A stretch of DNA of 64,000 bases from Erythroxylum novogranatense (Eukaryota > Streptophyta > Magnoliopsida > Malpighiales > Erythroxylaceae): the NCBI GenBank assembly GCA_029891385.1, contig CM057233.1, positions 50,980,063-51,044,062 of the forward strand. The letters run 5' to 3'. Under the pieces are notes generated by a model. It was not told the DNA's origin, ran no database searches, and saw only the letters and a list, made by a program, of their open reading frames with translations. How positions within the stretch are numbered: the first letter of the stretch is position 1; every line of letters starts with the position of its first letter. The position numbers and the translations under genes are program-made. This document shows, piece after piece, positions 11,531-23,347 of the stretch.

Positions 11531-14500
11531 GTAAATGTCATTGTTTGCTTTAGCTTCAATGTTTTTAATAAAACAAAAATGACATCGTTTAGTTTAACAC
11601 CAAACAACTTCGTTTTCGTATAACCTAAAACCACAACAGCGCCCCCCTCCCATTACATTTGGCTAATTTTTTTCTCTCTTCTATCGTCATTGTCTTTGCC
11701 CTCCTCTCTGTGCCTACCGAAACCCCACCGTCCTTGTTGTCCCACCGCTCATCCTCGTCTTGCCACCATCCTCGACATCCTAGTGTCCTCATCTCTATCG
11801 CTACCAAAGCCCCCCTCCTCCATCTGTCGTGCCAACTGGTGATATGCCAACTGATTCCCACTTTTCTTGACTAAGGTTCCTTACATGTGCTTTGTGACCT
11901 CCTTTGGGGAGGTCATTCATTTTTTTGGTTATTGCACATTGTCAACCTTCTAAGCATTTTTTCTCTATAAAAGGTTTCCGAGAAACTTAAAAATTGCTTA
12001 ACATAGATTCTAATAAAGGACAATGATCTCCTAAATTGGTTCTATCTATGTTTTGCCTTTTCATGTTGTCAACAACTTCATTTTTAAGACCCCTTTTTGT
12101 CACTTAATGATAAATGCTGAAACGCCAAATGATTCGAGGCTGATAATGTCTACGATGAATTGCGAGATGAAAGCTCTTTTTCTTTGTTAATTAAGAATAA
12201 TAACTCTTTGGTCTTTGTTTCTCCTGGATCTTGATTTCTTGCTTAACCTATATCCTTGTTGGTTTTGCCAATTGATTGGCCAAAGACAAACCATTGCACT
12301 GATATAATGAAAATTTCTAATTTTCAACGAAGTACAGGTCTTCAGTTTTGGTTTTTCTGATGTATCATTTTCAAGTTTCTCATAAACATGTCACGTGTGT
12401 TGTTTGAAATACATTATATTTATCATTACTAATCATCAAATTCTTACTAACAACATATTATATCTGCAAAATTTTTAAGTGTTTTTGCTTCAAATTGAAA
12501 GAACTCTGATGTACATTAAGAAGTTATGACGTTTGCCCTCATAACTTGTCCAATATAAACCTTTGTTAAATTTTGTTTTGTTTTAGTGATGTATTATTCT
12601 AGAGATTCTGCATAACAGCTTTAACAATACTTGTCCAAACAAATTTTTATGTAATGCACCTTGCAGAACCTTTGATTGCTAAATAGCTGATCATAGTCAA
12701 AAAAAACAATTTTTTTCTAAAAAGAAAAGACATTCTAAGTTGGGACAGATATGAACATAAAATAGAGTAAGTTGTCAAGACTTGAAAATCTTGTGATATG
12801 ATGTATCAGGAATATATCAGACAATCACCTATCAGGAACTTATCAAGCTCGTGATTCAAAAGGTAAAGCTTTTAACTTTGAAGAACAATATGATGCATAT
12901 CATATAATCAACAAACAATGTAGGATTTTTTTTCAGATAAATATATAAACAATAGAGTACATATTCAAGATCACAAAACAAGTTATTTACCTTAAACTAC
13001 CCTCCCAAACGAACATTTACTTTTAATTTTATTTATGATAATTTAGTTACATGATTATATTGAATTAGGAGTAATACTTTCTTGTGAGTTTGTTGATATT
13101 CATCATGTTTATTGTCATTCTCTTTTGCTAGGATTTGTTGTTACAGCCTTTCTACAAGACCCGAAATCTACCGCAATTTAAGAAGAAAATGTGACATGAC
13201 AAATTCAAAGTCACCGATAACTTCATTAAGTGGCTCATATTCTATAGTTTAATTATCCAAGTATTTAAATCCTATTAGTCACTTGAAAAGAGACAAATTT
13301 TCAATAAAATAATAATTTTTAATGTTTATATTGATGAATCATCAAATAAATAAATAAAACAATTGAAAGGCATCATCTGAGTTTTAAATGCTTGTCCCTC
13401 TCTACCAATTAAAACTTTAGCTTTATCCTATCTTAAACATTGTATAAACAATGCCCAACAAGAGACAAATAAAATCAAGTTTTATCAAAAGTTTATCTTG
13501 ATTAGAATTTCAAAATAATTCATCCATTTTGATCAAGTTTAAAGTACATTATTTACTCTAATGAAAATTATTAAAATTTAAAATCTAGAGAATTATAAAT
13601 TTAAAAGTTTACATGATAAAGCATTACCTATTCCAAACTTAAATATTTTGTTCCACTTTTACCTTTTAATTTTTGTGATTTTATATTTTATTTATTTTTA
13701 AATATAAAACTTAGTTGGTCAGAACAACAATATCTTTAAGAAATACAATTTAAAAATAATTTTATTTTTAATTTTTTTTATTAAGATATGTTTAATATGA
13801 ACTCAATCTTGGAAATATTCTTTATAAATAACTTTTACAAAATAATTTAAATTTCAAAGTATTTTTAAAATTTTGAAATATTTTACAAAAATAATTACGA
13901 TGGTCATAACTTTTATTAGTGCTTTATATTAAGCATCTCAAAAATATTTAGTTAATAAGTAATGAAATTATGTTATGATCAAAATGAAAATAGAAAATCA
14001 AAATCATCTTTTTCTATTTTTATAAATAAGAATAAACTAAAATAAAATAAGAAACAAAATCTTAAAGAACTTTTCCTTTCATTCATATTTTTGTGTGCTC
14101 TTCATGAATTTATTTTTAAATGAAAATTTTTGTAGTTGTTAATGTCATTATATTTGCATTTTAGAAAATTATTAATAATAACTATACTATACAATAATTA
14201 AAGATAAATCATTTTGTTAAATATTTGAATAACTAATTTTATATTATGTGATAGTCATTAAATTAATTGTTAATAATAACAAATAAAACTAATTACATTT
14301 TTATATAGCACGCAACACTTTATTCTTGTAAATGATTAATTTTTAAGTTTATTTTATAGCTAAAATGATTATTTATTCTATTTTAATAATAAATTATAAA
14401 TACTAGTAATTATTTATATTGCTAGTAACTATATTTTATATTTTGAAATTTTTACTAGTTTAAAAATAAAATAAAATGCTCATTTTTATTTTTCCATATA

Positions 14501-15044
14501 GTATCTATTAATAAATTTTACAATAATTTTATCATATTTTATTTAAAATGTTTAACTTAAATTAATTAATATTTAAATTTAAAATATTATTATTTTGAAA
14601 ATAATTTTATTCTTGTAATAATTTTATTGTTAATAATTTTTAATTCAAAATAATTTTTGTATTTATATATTTTAAAATATAATGAAATATATATAGTTGA
14701 ATAATTAAATAATAATATTCATAAATTTGTATTATTAATTAACAATTAATAATAATATAATAATATATGTGTAATGAATAAAATTAGGTTTAAAATAGAA
14801 ATTCAAATGCCCACGTCATTTGCTTAACTACGAAAATTTAAAAAATAAAAACAAGATGTAAGACTATGAATTTATGCATTACTATGATTATTTTTATTCC
14901 GAATGTTTAAACTTTATTATATGTGAAGTTTTGAAGTTTATGAAGTTTTTGATCATTTTCTAAAAATGATTATGACGTTGGAAGGTTTAGAATTGATTAT
15001 TTGTGAGCATAATGAGGAATAGACTAATTTTGGTTGAGGTTAGT
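11531..15044. other. Non-coding left interior of large CACTA element
   Basis: 11640-11876 is a C/T-rich segment with a 71-codon open frame (11659-11874). It is low-complexity (Ser/Pro/His) and resembles no family, perhaps a captured or leader fragment. 11877-15044 is AT-rich with no gene, RNA or repeat that I can support. Confidence 0.4.
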
Positions 15045-15137
15045 TGTGAGATCCCACGTCGGTTGGAGAGAGGAACGAAGTATGCCTTATAAGGGTATGG
15101 ATACCTCTCTCTTATAAACGTTTTTCTCATGTCCTAA

Positions 15138-15217
15138 CGCACTGGATCCTATCAAAACTCCAATGTTAAATGTGTTTGGGTGAAAGTAATTCGAAGATGG
15201 GTGACCTCCTGGGAAGG
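15138..15217 (+). repeat. 5S rRNA-like module in Cassandra LTR
   Basis: It corresponds to the internal and 3' part of plant 5S rRNA, including the internal promoter region (GGATGGGTGACCTCCTGGGAAG-like stretch at about 15196-15217). A second copy is at 15476-15556. Both carry substitutions, so they are not true 5S genes, but the module may supply an RNA polymerase III promoter. Confidence 0.8.
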
Positions 15218-15475
15218 CTTGGGGAAAAGCAAAATCGTGAGGGCTTGGCTGGGCCAAGGCCCAAAGTGAACAATATATGTAAGCGGGTGATTTGGGTTGT
15301 TACAGTAGTATTAAAGCCGCGACCCAAACCGTTGTGCCAGCTAGGCTGGGCTCCAAAGAGGAGCCCTAAGGGGATGGAGAGTGTGAGATCTCACAACGAT
15401 TGGAGAGGAGAACAAAATACGCTTTATAAGGGTATAGATACCTCTCCTTTACAGATGCGTTTTCCATGCCCTAAC

Positions 15476-15556
15476 GCATCGGATCACATCAAAACTCCGA
15501 GGTTAAATGTGCTTGGGCGAGAGTAGTTCTAGGATGGGTGACCTCCTAAAAAAGCC
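15476..15556 (+). repeat. 5S rRNA-like module, second Cassandra LTR
   Basis: Same module as at 15138-15217, closer to true 5S sequence in its middle (GCTTGGGCGAGAGTAGTTCT) but altered after GACCTCCT, where 5S has GGGAAG and this copy has a run of A. Confidence 0.78.
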
Positions 15557-15641
15557 TCGGAAAAAGTAAAACCGTGAGGGCTTGGCTGGACCAAGGCTCA
15601 AAACGGACAATATCTGTGAGCGGGTGATCTGGGCTATTACA

Positions 15642-17263
15642 GGTCTCCACGATTTTACATACTAATGAATCGTTGGACTTTCTAAGCCCTTTGGTGATTA
15701 TTTTGTATTTGGAGATACTACTGTATATTGATATATACATATGGTTCTATATGAGTTCAAAGATGTATTTAAATCATTTCGGTATATATGTTAATAATTT
15801 ATAATGTTTATACCCTTACATAAACTTAGAATTTACCGATATGCGAAATCTTGGAGATTTCCAACATATGAGCTTTTAAGTGGATAAAATCGAGTCCATT
15901 GGATGGATATGACTATGCTGGTTAAATTAAATGAGTTCTAATGCCTTAGAGGTGATTAGACATGATTTATAGACTCATTGGATACTTAGAAAACTTAATT
16001 GGAAAAGTTGATGCACATAAGGGCTTATTTACAAATTATCAAAAGTTAAAGGAATTAAATACAATTTTTCAATTCTTGGAGGACCAATTTGTAATTTCAT
16101 AAAGTTAAGGGGTTTAATTATAATTTTCAAAAGTCCGATGACCAAAAAGAAAATAAAATTTTTGGTAATTCCCAAATTTTGGGCTTAATTGCAAATTTAG
16201 GAAAAGTTTGGAGGGTATAATGGTAATCTCACATAACTAAGGACAAATTGGTAAATTCACCATGTTTGGTCAAAGAAGAGTCAAATTCTAAACCCTTCTA
16301 CATGGAGTGGCCGTGCAACCCTTTTATTTAGACATTAAAACACTTAGTTTTAATTAAAAGAAAGAATAAGAGAGGAGAAGAAGGAGAGTTTTGGCTATAC
16401 ATAAAATTCCACCATCTTTTTTATTCTTCAAGTCAAACCAAGGTGTTTTAACCTAATTTGGGGTCAAGGAACTCAAATCTATCATTAGATTTGAGAAATT
16501 TTCAAATGATTTGAAGATATCATTAAAGGAAAGTTTAGGTAAATTTTGTCTCATCTCTCTCTACATTATGATTTTGAGTTTGGTGTTAAGATATAATGTT
16601 CTCTATGCTTGAATATGCGTGAAACATAGTTTAGATGAATGAAATGTGTCATGGAGAGGGTTCTTTAAGTCAAAACCGAAATTATCCCCTTTAGGTGAAA
16701 GTTTGTGAATTTTTGAATATCTTTTAAAATTGATGGTCTAAATGAATCCTATGATGTTAATTATACATGTATGATGTGAATTGATGATGAAGAATGAAGA
16801 AGATGTGTGTTGGTTAAGTTTAGGTCGAAATGGTGGGAGAAGAAGTGGATTAAGGTAATGAGTTGTGTAATTGATAAATGTAGCTTAAATGAAAGGAGTT
16901 GGTTTGAATGGATGGGTGGAATGTGTTATTGATTGGAAGTTTTTACTATATAACAAGATAGGAGCATGAATTACTAAGATAAAGTCTTGAAAATCATGCA
17001 CATTAGGTGTTTGATAAAATGCCTAAGTGAACTTGACTTAGGATCTAAGGATTTATAATGGTATATATTGGAAAATACTTCCATGTTTACTTAGAGTAAA
17101 CTTGAAATGTTGCGTAGATTGATGAATAATGGTCTAATATGCTTGGATAAAGATATGCTTAATTATGTTATGAAATGAGTAAGTTTAGATTAAAGACATT
17201 AAATGCCTTACAAAATGCAAAATAGAAGCCAATGTGATGGTGTATAAATATGAAATTTATGTT
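15642..17263 (+). repeat. Probable gypsy-type LTR sequence, left part
   Basis: The stretch at about 16000-16330 has the phrase style of plant Ty3/gypsy LTRs, with repeated variants of 'TTAATTGCAAATTTAGGAAAAG'-like clauses and a C/T-poor leader. It continues after the Sirevirus-like element at 26674-27783. No LTR ends or target duplication could be fixed, so this is a judgement from style, not from a match. Confidence 0.35.
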
Positions 17264-17268
17264 TAAGT

Positions 17269-18233
17269 TGTTAAGTCAAACCAGACTTCACGTATTAAAT
17301 AATTTTGATGATAAACAAAGAGAAATATACAAATGAAAAGTAGATGGTTGAATAAAACGAAAAAGTAGAAGGAAGAAAAACAGAAGGAAGAAAAAACAGA
17401 AGGAAGAAAAAGCAGAAGGAAGAAAAAGCAGAAGGAAGAAAAAACAGAAGGAAGAAAAACAGAAGGAAGAAAAAGCAGAAGGAAGAAAAACAGACGGAAG
17501 AAAAACGGAAGCTTTACGAAGAGAAAAGCGCATTTATACAAAAATCGACTAAAGCTTTACGAAGAAAAAGCGTATTTATACAAGAATCGCTAGAAGAAAG
17601 AAACATCGCTTAAGAGGCGATTCTGAGTTAAATCAATAACCGCTTTTAAAGATTCAAGAAGCATATATTCAAGAAACAATTGAAGAACTGATTATAAATA
17701 AGAGTCGAGATCAAGGAAAACGACTTTTGAGAAAAGTGAATGAAACTCGAGTATTCAAACATCTCGACTATCTCGAGAAAAATTGTGAACTATTTTTCGA
17801 GTGTACATTGTTAAGAGCAACTCTTTGTAAAAGCTCTTTATTAGTTTTTCATTTTGAAAAGTGTTACGGTAGCCCAAGAGGCTAAGAGTAAAAGAATACT
17901 TGTTGTTAAGAGACCAAGAGGCTCACCAAAGAATACTTGTAAACAGCTCGAGATAGTGAAATCTCGTAAGGATATCGAGGATCGGACGTAGCCTACTGCT
18001 TAGGGGTGAACCAGATAAATTGTCGTGTTTCTCTCTAACTCTTACTTTACTTAAATCGTAGTTTTCATTATTTTCAAAGGTTTTCAAACTAGTCAAGAAT
18101 TGATTTAAGATAAGTTTTCGAAAGAACAAGCAATTGTTATCAAGGGATTAACGAAAAGTTTATCACAATTCAACCCCCTTCTTGTGTATCTTGATCATAT
18201 TATTACTCAATATATTAACGGTGATTTACTTCA
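17269..18233 (+). repeat. 5' LTR of Sirevirus-like element
   Basis: 965 bp; the 3' partner is 1005 bp. Much of the length difference lies in the AAGGAAGAAAAA-type minisatellite near its start. Many other differences fall at CAG/CTG: for example ACGG at 17866 where the 3' LTR has ACAGG, and TTTCGAAAG at 18116 where the partner has TTTCTGAAAG. Confidence 0.92.
17368..17515. repeat. Purine minisatellite, GGAAGAAAAACAGAA unit
   Basis: About nine units of 15-17 bp, near GGAAGAAAAACAGAA, inside the 5' LTR. The 3' LTR has a similar but rearranged array at about 25756-25925 (units ending in GCGAA, CATAA or ATGAA). The long Phe/Leu-rich open frames on the opposite strand come from this array and are not genes. 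Confidence 0.85.
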
Positions 18234-18235
18234 AT

Positions 18236-18247
18236 TGGTATCGAGCA
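18236..18247 (+). promoter_or_regulatory. Primer-binding site, one base short
   Basis: TGGTATCGAGCA just inside the 5' LTR. The expected tRNA-Met complement has CAGAGC where this reads CGAGC. The missing A sits in a CAG triplet, the context that differs systematically between repeat copies here. Confidence 0.75.
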
Positions 18248-18289
18248 AAGTGTTCAAGAATCACTCTAATAAAGTGTGAACTAAAGAAA

Positions 18290-19345
18290 ATGGTGGAATC
18301 ACACACGATATTGCCGAAGGAGCCTCACCACCGCACTCCAAAGATTCAATGGTGAAGACTACCACTATTGGAAGGATCGGATGAGATTGTTTATCGAGTC
18401 TACTCACATTGACCTTTGGGACATCATCGAGAATGGACCATACACACCAAGATGATGATAAAATCCAATTCCACGAGAAAGATGGACGGTGAAAGGTAAA
18501 GCAAGATTTCAACTAAACTCCAAAGCGAAATTTTCTTGAGTCAGGCATCGAGCGAAGCGAGTATGACAAAGTTCATGGATGTGATAACGCCAAAGAAATG
18601 TGGGATACATTATCAATTGCACATGAAGGAAAAAATCAAGTCAAGGAGTCCAAGATAAGTATTTTGGTGCATCAAGACGAAGTTATTCAAGATGAAAGAA
18701 GAAGAGACTATTGATCAAATGTTCGAAGATTCCAAACAATTGTTAATGGACTAAAAGCTCTTGGAAGAACGCATAACAACAAGACCATGTTCGAAAGATT
18801 TTGAGGAGTCTCCAAAAGATGGAGACCCAAAGTAATCACAGACAAGAAGCCAAAGACTTAAGCGCATCAAGCTTGATGAATTGCTTGGATCGTTGAAGAT
18901 ACACAAAGTAGAGCTTGATGCGGAAGATAAACCCAAGAAAGAGAAGTCCATAAGCGCCAAAGCAAGTCAAAAGAATCACAAAATCCGAAGAAGAAAACAA
19001 AGAGGAACACATCAAAGGCTTTAAAGATTGAAGAAGCAAAGGATGATGATTCCAAGAAGTCGAATCAATCGAGTGATGAAGACGATGAGCTATCTTTCAT
19101 TTCAAGAAAGATAAGAAGAATGTGGAAAAGAAGTCCAAAGGAAATTCAACATTTAGAAGGAACAATGACAAAGACGATGAAAAGTCGATAAAGCATCCGT
19201 TACATGTTATGAATGCAAGAAGCCGACATTACAAGTCCGAGTGTCCAATGTTGAAAAGACAACCTAAAAGGAGTAGGGATAACAAGAAAAGCATGATGGC
19301 AACGTGGAAGATCTGGACTCATCGAATCGATACAAGTTCGTAAGC
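18290..19345 (+). pseudogene. Sirevirus-like gag remnant (UBN2 type) with zinc knuckle
   Basis: It starts at ATG 18290. In shifting frames it contains pieces of the UBN2/retrotran_gag domain of plant Copia elements: YHYW-like at about 18360, FIESTHIDLWDIIENG at about 18390-18435, EYDKVHGC and AKEMWDTLSIAHEG at about 18560-18630, then KESKISILVHQ. A Lys/Glu-rich segment follows. The zinc knuckle at 19205-19255 (CYECKKP...HYKSECPMLKR) has lost two bases where CCAGGACAT would be expected and CCGACAT is read. Gag forms the particle that packages the RNA. Confidence 0.75.
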
Positions 19346-20330
19346 GTCGAACATGCTAACATTTGTCCGGTAGTCAAGAAGAAAGTGATGAGGAGGTAAC
19401 TTCTAGCTATAATGATATACAAGATGCATACTCGTAATTATTAGAGGATTCTCATGCTATTCTCAAACAAGACAAGCTATCAAGAAGAAATATGTAGAAA
19501 ACCTCAAACATACTCATGAGATAGAGAGTGAGAATATAAGTTTGAGAAAGAAAGTCGAGGAATTGAATAACAACAAAGTTGTAGATAGATCCAAGAGATT
19601 AATCAATTGAAATCGAGAATTAATAATCTCTCAATTGATCTAGCTAAATTTACAGATAGTACAAAAAGGATGAATGAAATGATAGGAAAATACGTACATC
19701 CGAGGATAAAACCGGATTAGGTTTACTAAAATAAGCCCCGTAATTACGTAAAATCAATTGCTCAAAAGATAAGAAAAGATATCAATCAGTTTTCGAAAGG
19801 TCATCAACGCTACATTCTACACCTTATTATCATTCATTACATCATACTAACCCTAAAGAACCCAAGAGAATCTGGGTACCTAAAAATAAGATAATATCTC
19901 CTACGTAAATCCTTCTTTGGAAGAACCAAGAAGCACCATTGGTATTTGGACAAGGATGCTCGCGTCACATGACGGAAACAAGTCTATGTTCCTAGATCTT
20001 CAAGACAAGAAAGGAGGATCAAGAACTTTGGAGACAACCAAAGAGGAAAGATAATCGGGTTTGGTAAGATTGGTAAGAATTCTATGCATGCATTAACAAC
20101 GACTACTAGTTGATGGTTTAAAGCATAACTTGATAAGTATTAGTCAATTATGTGATTCGGTTTTGAAGTTTCTTTCAATCAAAATTTTGTGAAGTCGAAA
20201 CAAAGATGGTTCCATCTTCTTTTCAACCAAAAGACTAAACAATCTTTACAAAATTGATTTAGACGATTTTCGCCTCAAAATATTTCATGTTTTTATCTAT
20301 CAAGATGAAAGACCGATCCGCATAAAAAAA
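19346..20330 (+). pseudogene. Protease region remnant of Sirevirus-like element
   Basis: After a coiled-coil-like Glu/Lys-rich stretch (19440-19700) comes the retroviral-type protease start at about 19935-19970 (WYLD, damaged, then GCSRHMTG). Downstream is the typical continuation (KSMFLDL, then GFGKIGK and DGLKHNLISISQLCD-like pieces to about 20160). The catalytic Asp-Ser-Gly triplet is interrupted: the codons read GACAAGG where GACAGTGG would be expected. No open frame spans it. Confidence 0.65.
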
Positions 20331-21310
20331 CTAGGTCATGTTAGTTTTAAACATATTTCAAAAATTTTGAAACATGATTTGGTAAAAGGTTTGCCACAAA
20401 TTGCTTTGACAAAGATTTCTTTTATGAAAGTTGTCGAAAGGGAAACAAGTTAAAACCTCTTTCTCTTCAAAACATTTCAGAACGCCATCTAGACCACTTG
20501 AGTTGTTACATATGGACTTATTTGGTCCAACAAGAACAATAAGTCTTAGTGGAAAGAAGTATGGACTTGTGATTGTTGATGATTTTACAAGGTTTTGTTG
20601 GATACTTTTCTATCACATAAAGATGAGTCTTTCAAGTGTTTTAGAAACCTTTCCACGAGGTTACAAAATGAAAAGGAATGTCTATAGCCAAAGATAAGGA
20701 GTGATCATGGTGGAGAATTCGAAAATGAGAAGTTTAGAGTATTATGCGAAGAAAATGAAATTTTCCATAACTTCTCTGCCCCAAGGACTCCGCAGCAGAA
20801 TGGAGTTGTTGAGAGGAAGAATAGGACGATTCAAGAGATGGCAAGAACAATGTCATGCGAGATGAATCTTCCTAAATACTTCGGACGTGGTCATCAATAC
20901 AAAGATGCTACATTCGTAATAGAGTGTTGCTGCGACCAATGCTGAAGAAAACTCCCTATGAGTTGTGGAATGGAAGGAGACCAAACATTTCTTATTTCCA
21001 TCCTTTCGGCTGCAAGTGCACTAGTCTGAACACAAAGGAAGCTTTGGACAAATTTGATGTAAAGACATTTTCGTGAATTTTCTAGGCTATTCTCTCACTT
21101 CAAAGGCATTTAGAATCTTCAACCTCACCTCAAAGACTGTGAAGAAACTATTCATGTTAAGTTCGATGATAGCTCTCAACCCAATAAGGAAGAGGAATCA
21201 AGATGATGTCATTCATAAAGGTTTTGACGCAGATAAGGTAGGAAGTATCTTCATCGAAACACCTCATGATGAAAAGATGACATTTCTAAGAATTTTGAGT
21301 TAAAGAAAGA
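20331..21310 (+). pseudogene. Integrase remnant of Sirevirus-like element
   Basis: The zinc-binding part is at about 20332-20450 (LGHVSFKHISK and the CRKGKQ Cys). The core starts in the frame 20431-20697 (LLHMDLFGPTRT, then VIVDDFTRFCW with the first catalytic Asp). It continues in another frame with RSDHGGEFEN (about 20700) and APRTPQQNGVVERKNRT (about 20778-20828), covering the second Asp and the catalytic Glu. The C-terminal part at 20940-21300 is scattered over frames. Inactive as assembled. Confidence 0.85.
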
Positions 21311-21404
21311 TTGAGATACAAAAGCTTTCATCCCAAAGAGTCAATTATCGGAGAAACCTCGTAAGGTGTAAGAACAAGGTCCAAGTTCGTAAGAGAAGCC
21401 AACA

Positions 21405-22940
21405 TGGCATTTATATCTCAAGTAGAACCTAAGAAGATTGATGAAGCTCTAAAAGATGAAGCATGGATATTAGCTATGCAAGAGGAGTTGAATCAATTCA
21501 TTAGAATAAAGTCCGTCCTTAGTTCCTAAACCCGAAAAGAAATCCATTATTGGTACTAGATGGATATTCAAGAATAAGCTAGACTTAATCAGAAAAGTAA
21601 GTCGCAACAAGGCAAGATTAGTAGCACAAGGCTATAATCAGCAGGAAGGAATAGACTACAATGAGACATATGCTCCAAAGAGCAAGACTTGAAGCAATAA
21701 GGATACCGCTTGCATATGCCGTTTGTCATGACATAAAGCTTTTTCAGATGGATGTAAAAAGTGCATTTCGAACGGTTTTATAGATGAAGAAGTCTATGTC
21801 AAGCAATCTCCTGGATTTGAGGATATAAAGTATCCAGATCATGTCTCTGAGACTTCATAAAGCCTTATATGGACCAAATGCACCCTAGAGCATGGTATGA
21901 TCGTCTGAGCTCATTTCTTATAGGAAATGGATTTACTAGAGGTAAAGTAGACAAAACTCTTTTAGGAAGAACTTGAATAATGATTTTATTATCAGGCAAA
22001 TCTATGTTGATGATATTATTTTGGAGCAACCTCAAAGAGGTTATGCATGAGCTTTGAAAATATGATGAAAAATGAATTTGAGATGAGCATGATGGGTGAG
22101 TTAAAATTCTTTCTTGGATTGCAAGTAAAGCAAACTAAGGATAAGATTTTTATCCATCAACAAAAATATGTCAAAGAATTGTTGTCTAAATTTGATATGT
22201 GCAGCGTTAAAAGTATGTCTACACTGATGCATCCTTCAAACTTGTTGTCAAAAGACGAAAGTGGTAAGAAGGTGGATCAAACCCTATTTAGAGGGATCAT
22301 TGGTTCTTTGCTTTATCTTACAGCAAGTAGACCTGACATTCTATTCAGTGTATGCTTGTGTGCAAGGTTTCAGGCCGATCCTAGAGAATCTCATTACATT
22401 GCTGTAAAACGAATTTTGAGATATCTCGCAGGTACTACTGATCTTTGCTTAATGTATGAGAAAGGTAAAGATTTCAGGTTGAATGGATATTGCGATGCGG
22501 ACTATGCCGGTGATAGGATCGAAAGGAAGAGCACGAGTGGTGGTTGTCACTTCCTTGGACCAAACCTGGTGTCATGGTCAAGCAAGAGACAAAGCTCGAT
22601 TGCATTATCAACTGCCGAAGCTGAATATATGTCTGCCGCAAGTTGTTGTTCACAATTGTTGTGGATCAAGTATCAATTGGAGGACTACTCAATACAAGAG
22701 GAAGAGATTCCAATATACTGTGACAACACCAAATACGCATCACTTGTCAAAGAATCCAATTCAACATTCAAGGGTGAAGCACATAGAAGTCGACATCATT
22801 TCTTGAGAGATTACGCTCGTAAGAAAGTCGCTACCTACAATTCGTGAAAACGAAATATCAAGTGGCGGATATCTTCACAAAACCACTAAGTGAAGATCGC
22901 TTTAAAGAAATCAGACGCAACCTCAATATGGTGATGTTTC
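21405..22940 (+). pseudogene. RT and RNase H of Sirevirus-like element, partly open
   Basis: RT begins at about 21415 (EPKKIDEALKDEAWILAMQEELNQF in frame pieces). It runs through KARLVAQGYNQQEGIDYNETYAP (about 21615-21680) to the YVDD box at 22003-22014. The 266-codon frame 22047-22847 then covers the RT thumb (LKFFLGLQVKQTKDKIFIHQ) and RNase H (DADYAGDRIERKSTSGGCHF, then STAEAEYMSAASCCSQLLW). The pol end (VADIFTKPLSEDRFKEIRRNL) is in another frame to about 22940. Breaks precede 22047 and follow 22840. Confidence 0.88.
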
Positions 22941-23044
22941 GTAAAGAAGAAACAGACAGACGGAGGAGTTAACGGACCATTCATCTGGTTTTTCGTAAAG
23001 AAGAAACAGACAGACGGAGGAGTTAACGGACCATTCATCTTTTT
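22937..23044 (+). repeat. 54-bp tandem duplication after pol
   Basis: The unit starting TTTCGTAAAGAAGAAACAGA at 22937 is repeated exactly from 22991 to about 23040, directly after the RNase H coding end. It is a simple tandem duplication without known function. Confidence 0.85.
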
Positions 23045-23347
23045 TTTTAAGACAAGATGATAGATGGCGAGTTAATGATTGATCATCTGATTTTTTAAAA
23101 AGAAAAGACAATAAAACGGTGGAGTTAAACGGCGTTGACGGTTTCAGACTTAAAACTTCTTTCACAAGGAAAAGTTTTAGAGGGAAAAAGGCTGTCAGAT
23201 CATCGAGAAGTATAATCGTTCTAGAATTTGCAATAAAATCCCTAAAAGCGACTTTTGGGATTCCTACCAAATTCGAAATTGCTAGTTCTTCAAATCTCTC
23301 TGAAAAATCTTCAAGTAAGTTCCTATTCAATGTAATCAGCAAGATGT

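Larger units (their letters stand above)
15045..15641 (+). mobile_element. Cassandra TRIM element 1
   Basis: Two 260-bp LTRs (15045-15304 and 15382-15641) start TGTGAGATCC/TGTGAGATCT and end TTACA. They flank only 77 bp that hold a degraded primer site (GTAGTATTAAAGCC at 15305) and a purine tract (AAGGGGATGGAGAG at 15368). Each LTR contains a stretch matching most of plant 5S rRNA, the hallmark of the non-autonomous Cassandra family. No protein is coded; such elements borrow enzymes from full retrotransposons. The bases on the two sides (TTAGT and GGTCT) do not match, so its target duplication is lost. Confidence 0.88.

Noticed and set aside
15138..15556. True 5S rRNA genes
   Set aside because: The 5' part of 5S is missing, there are many substitutions, and the copies sit inside Cassandra LTRs.
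17263..17541. Phe/Leu/Ser-rich minus-strand frames looking like membrane proteins (also 25460-25864)
   Set aside because: They are translations of the purine minisatellite in the Sirevirus LTRs.
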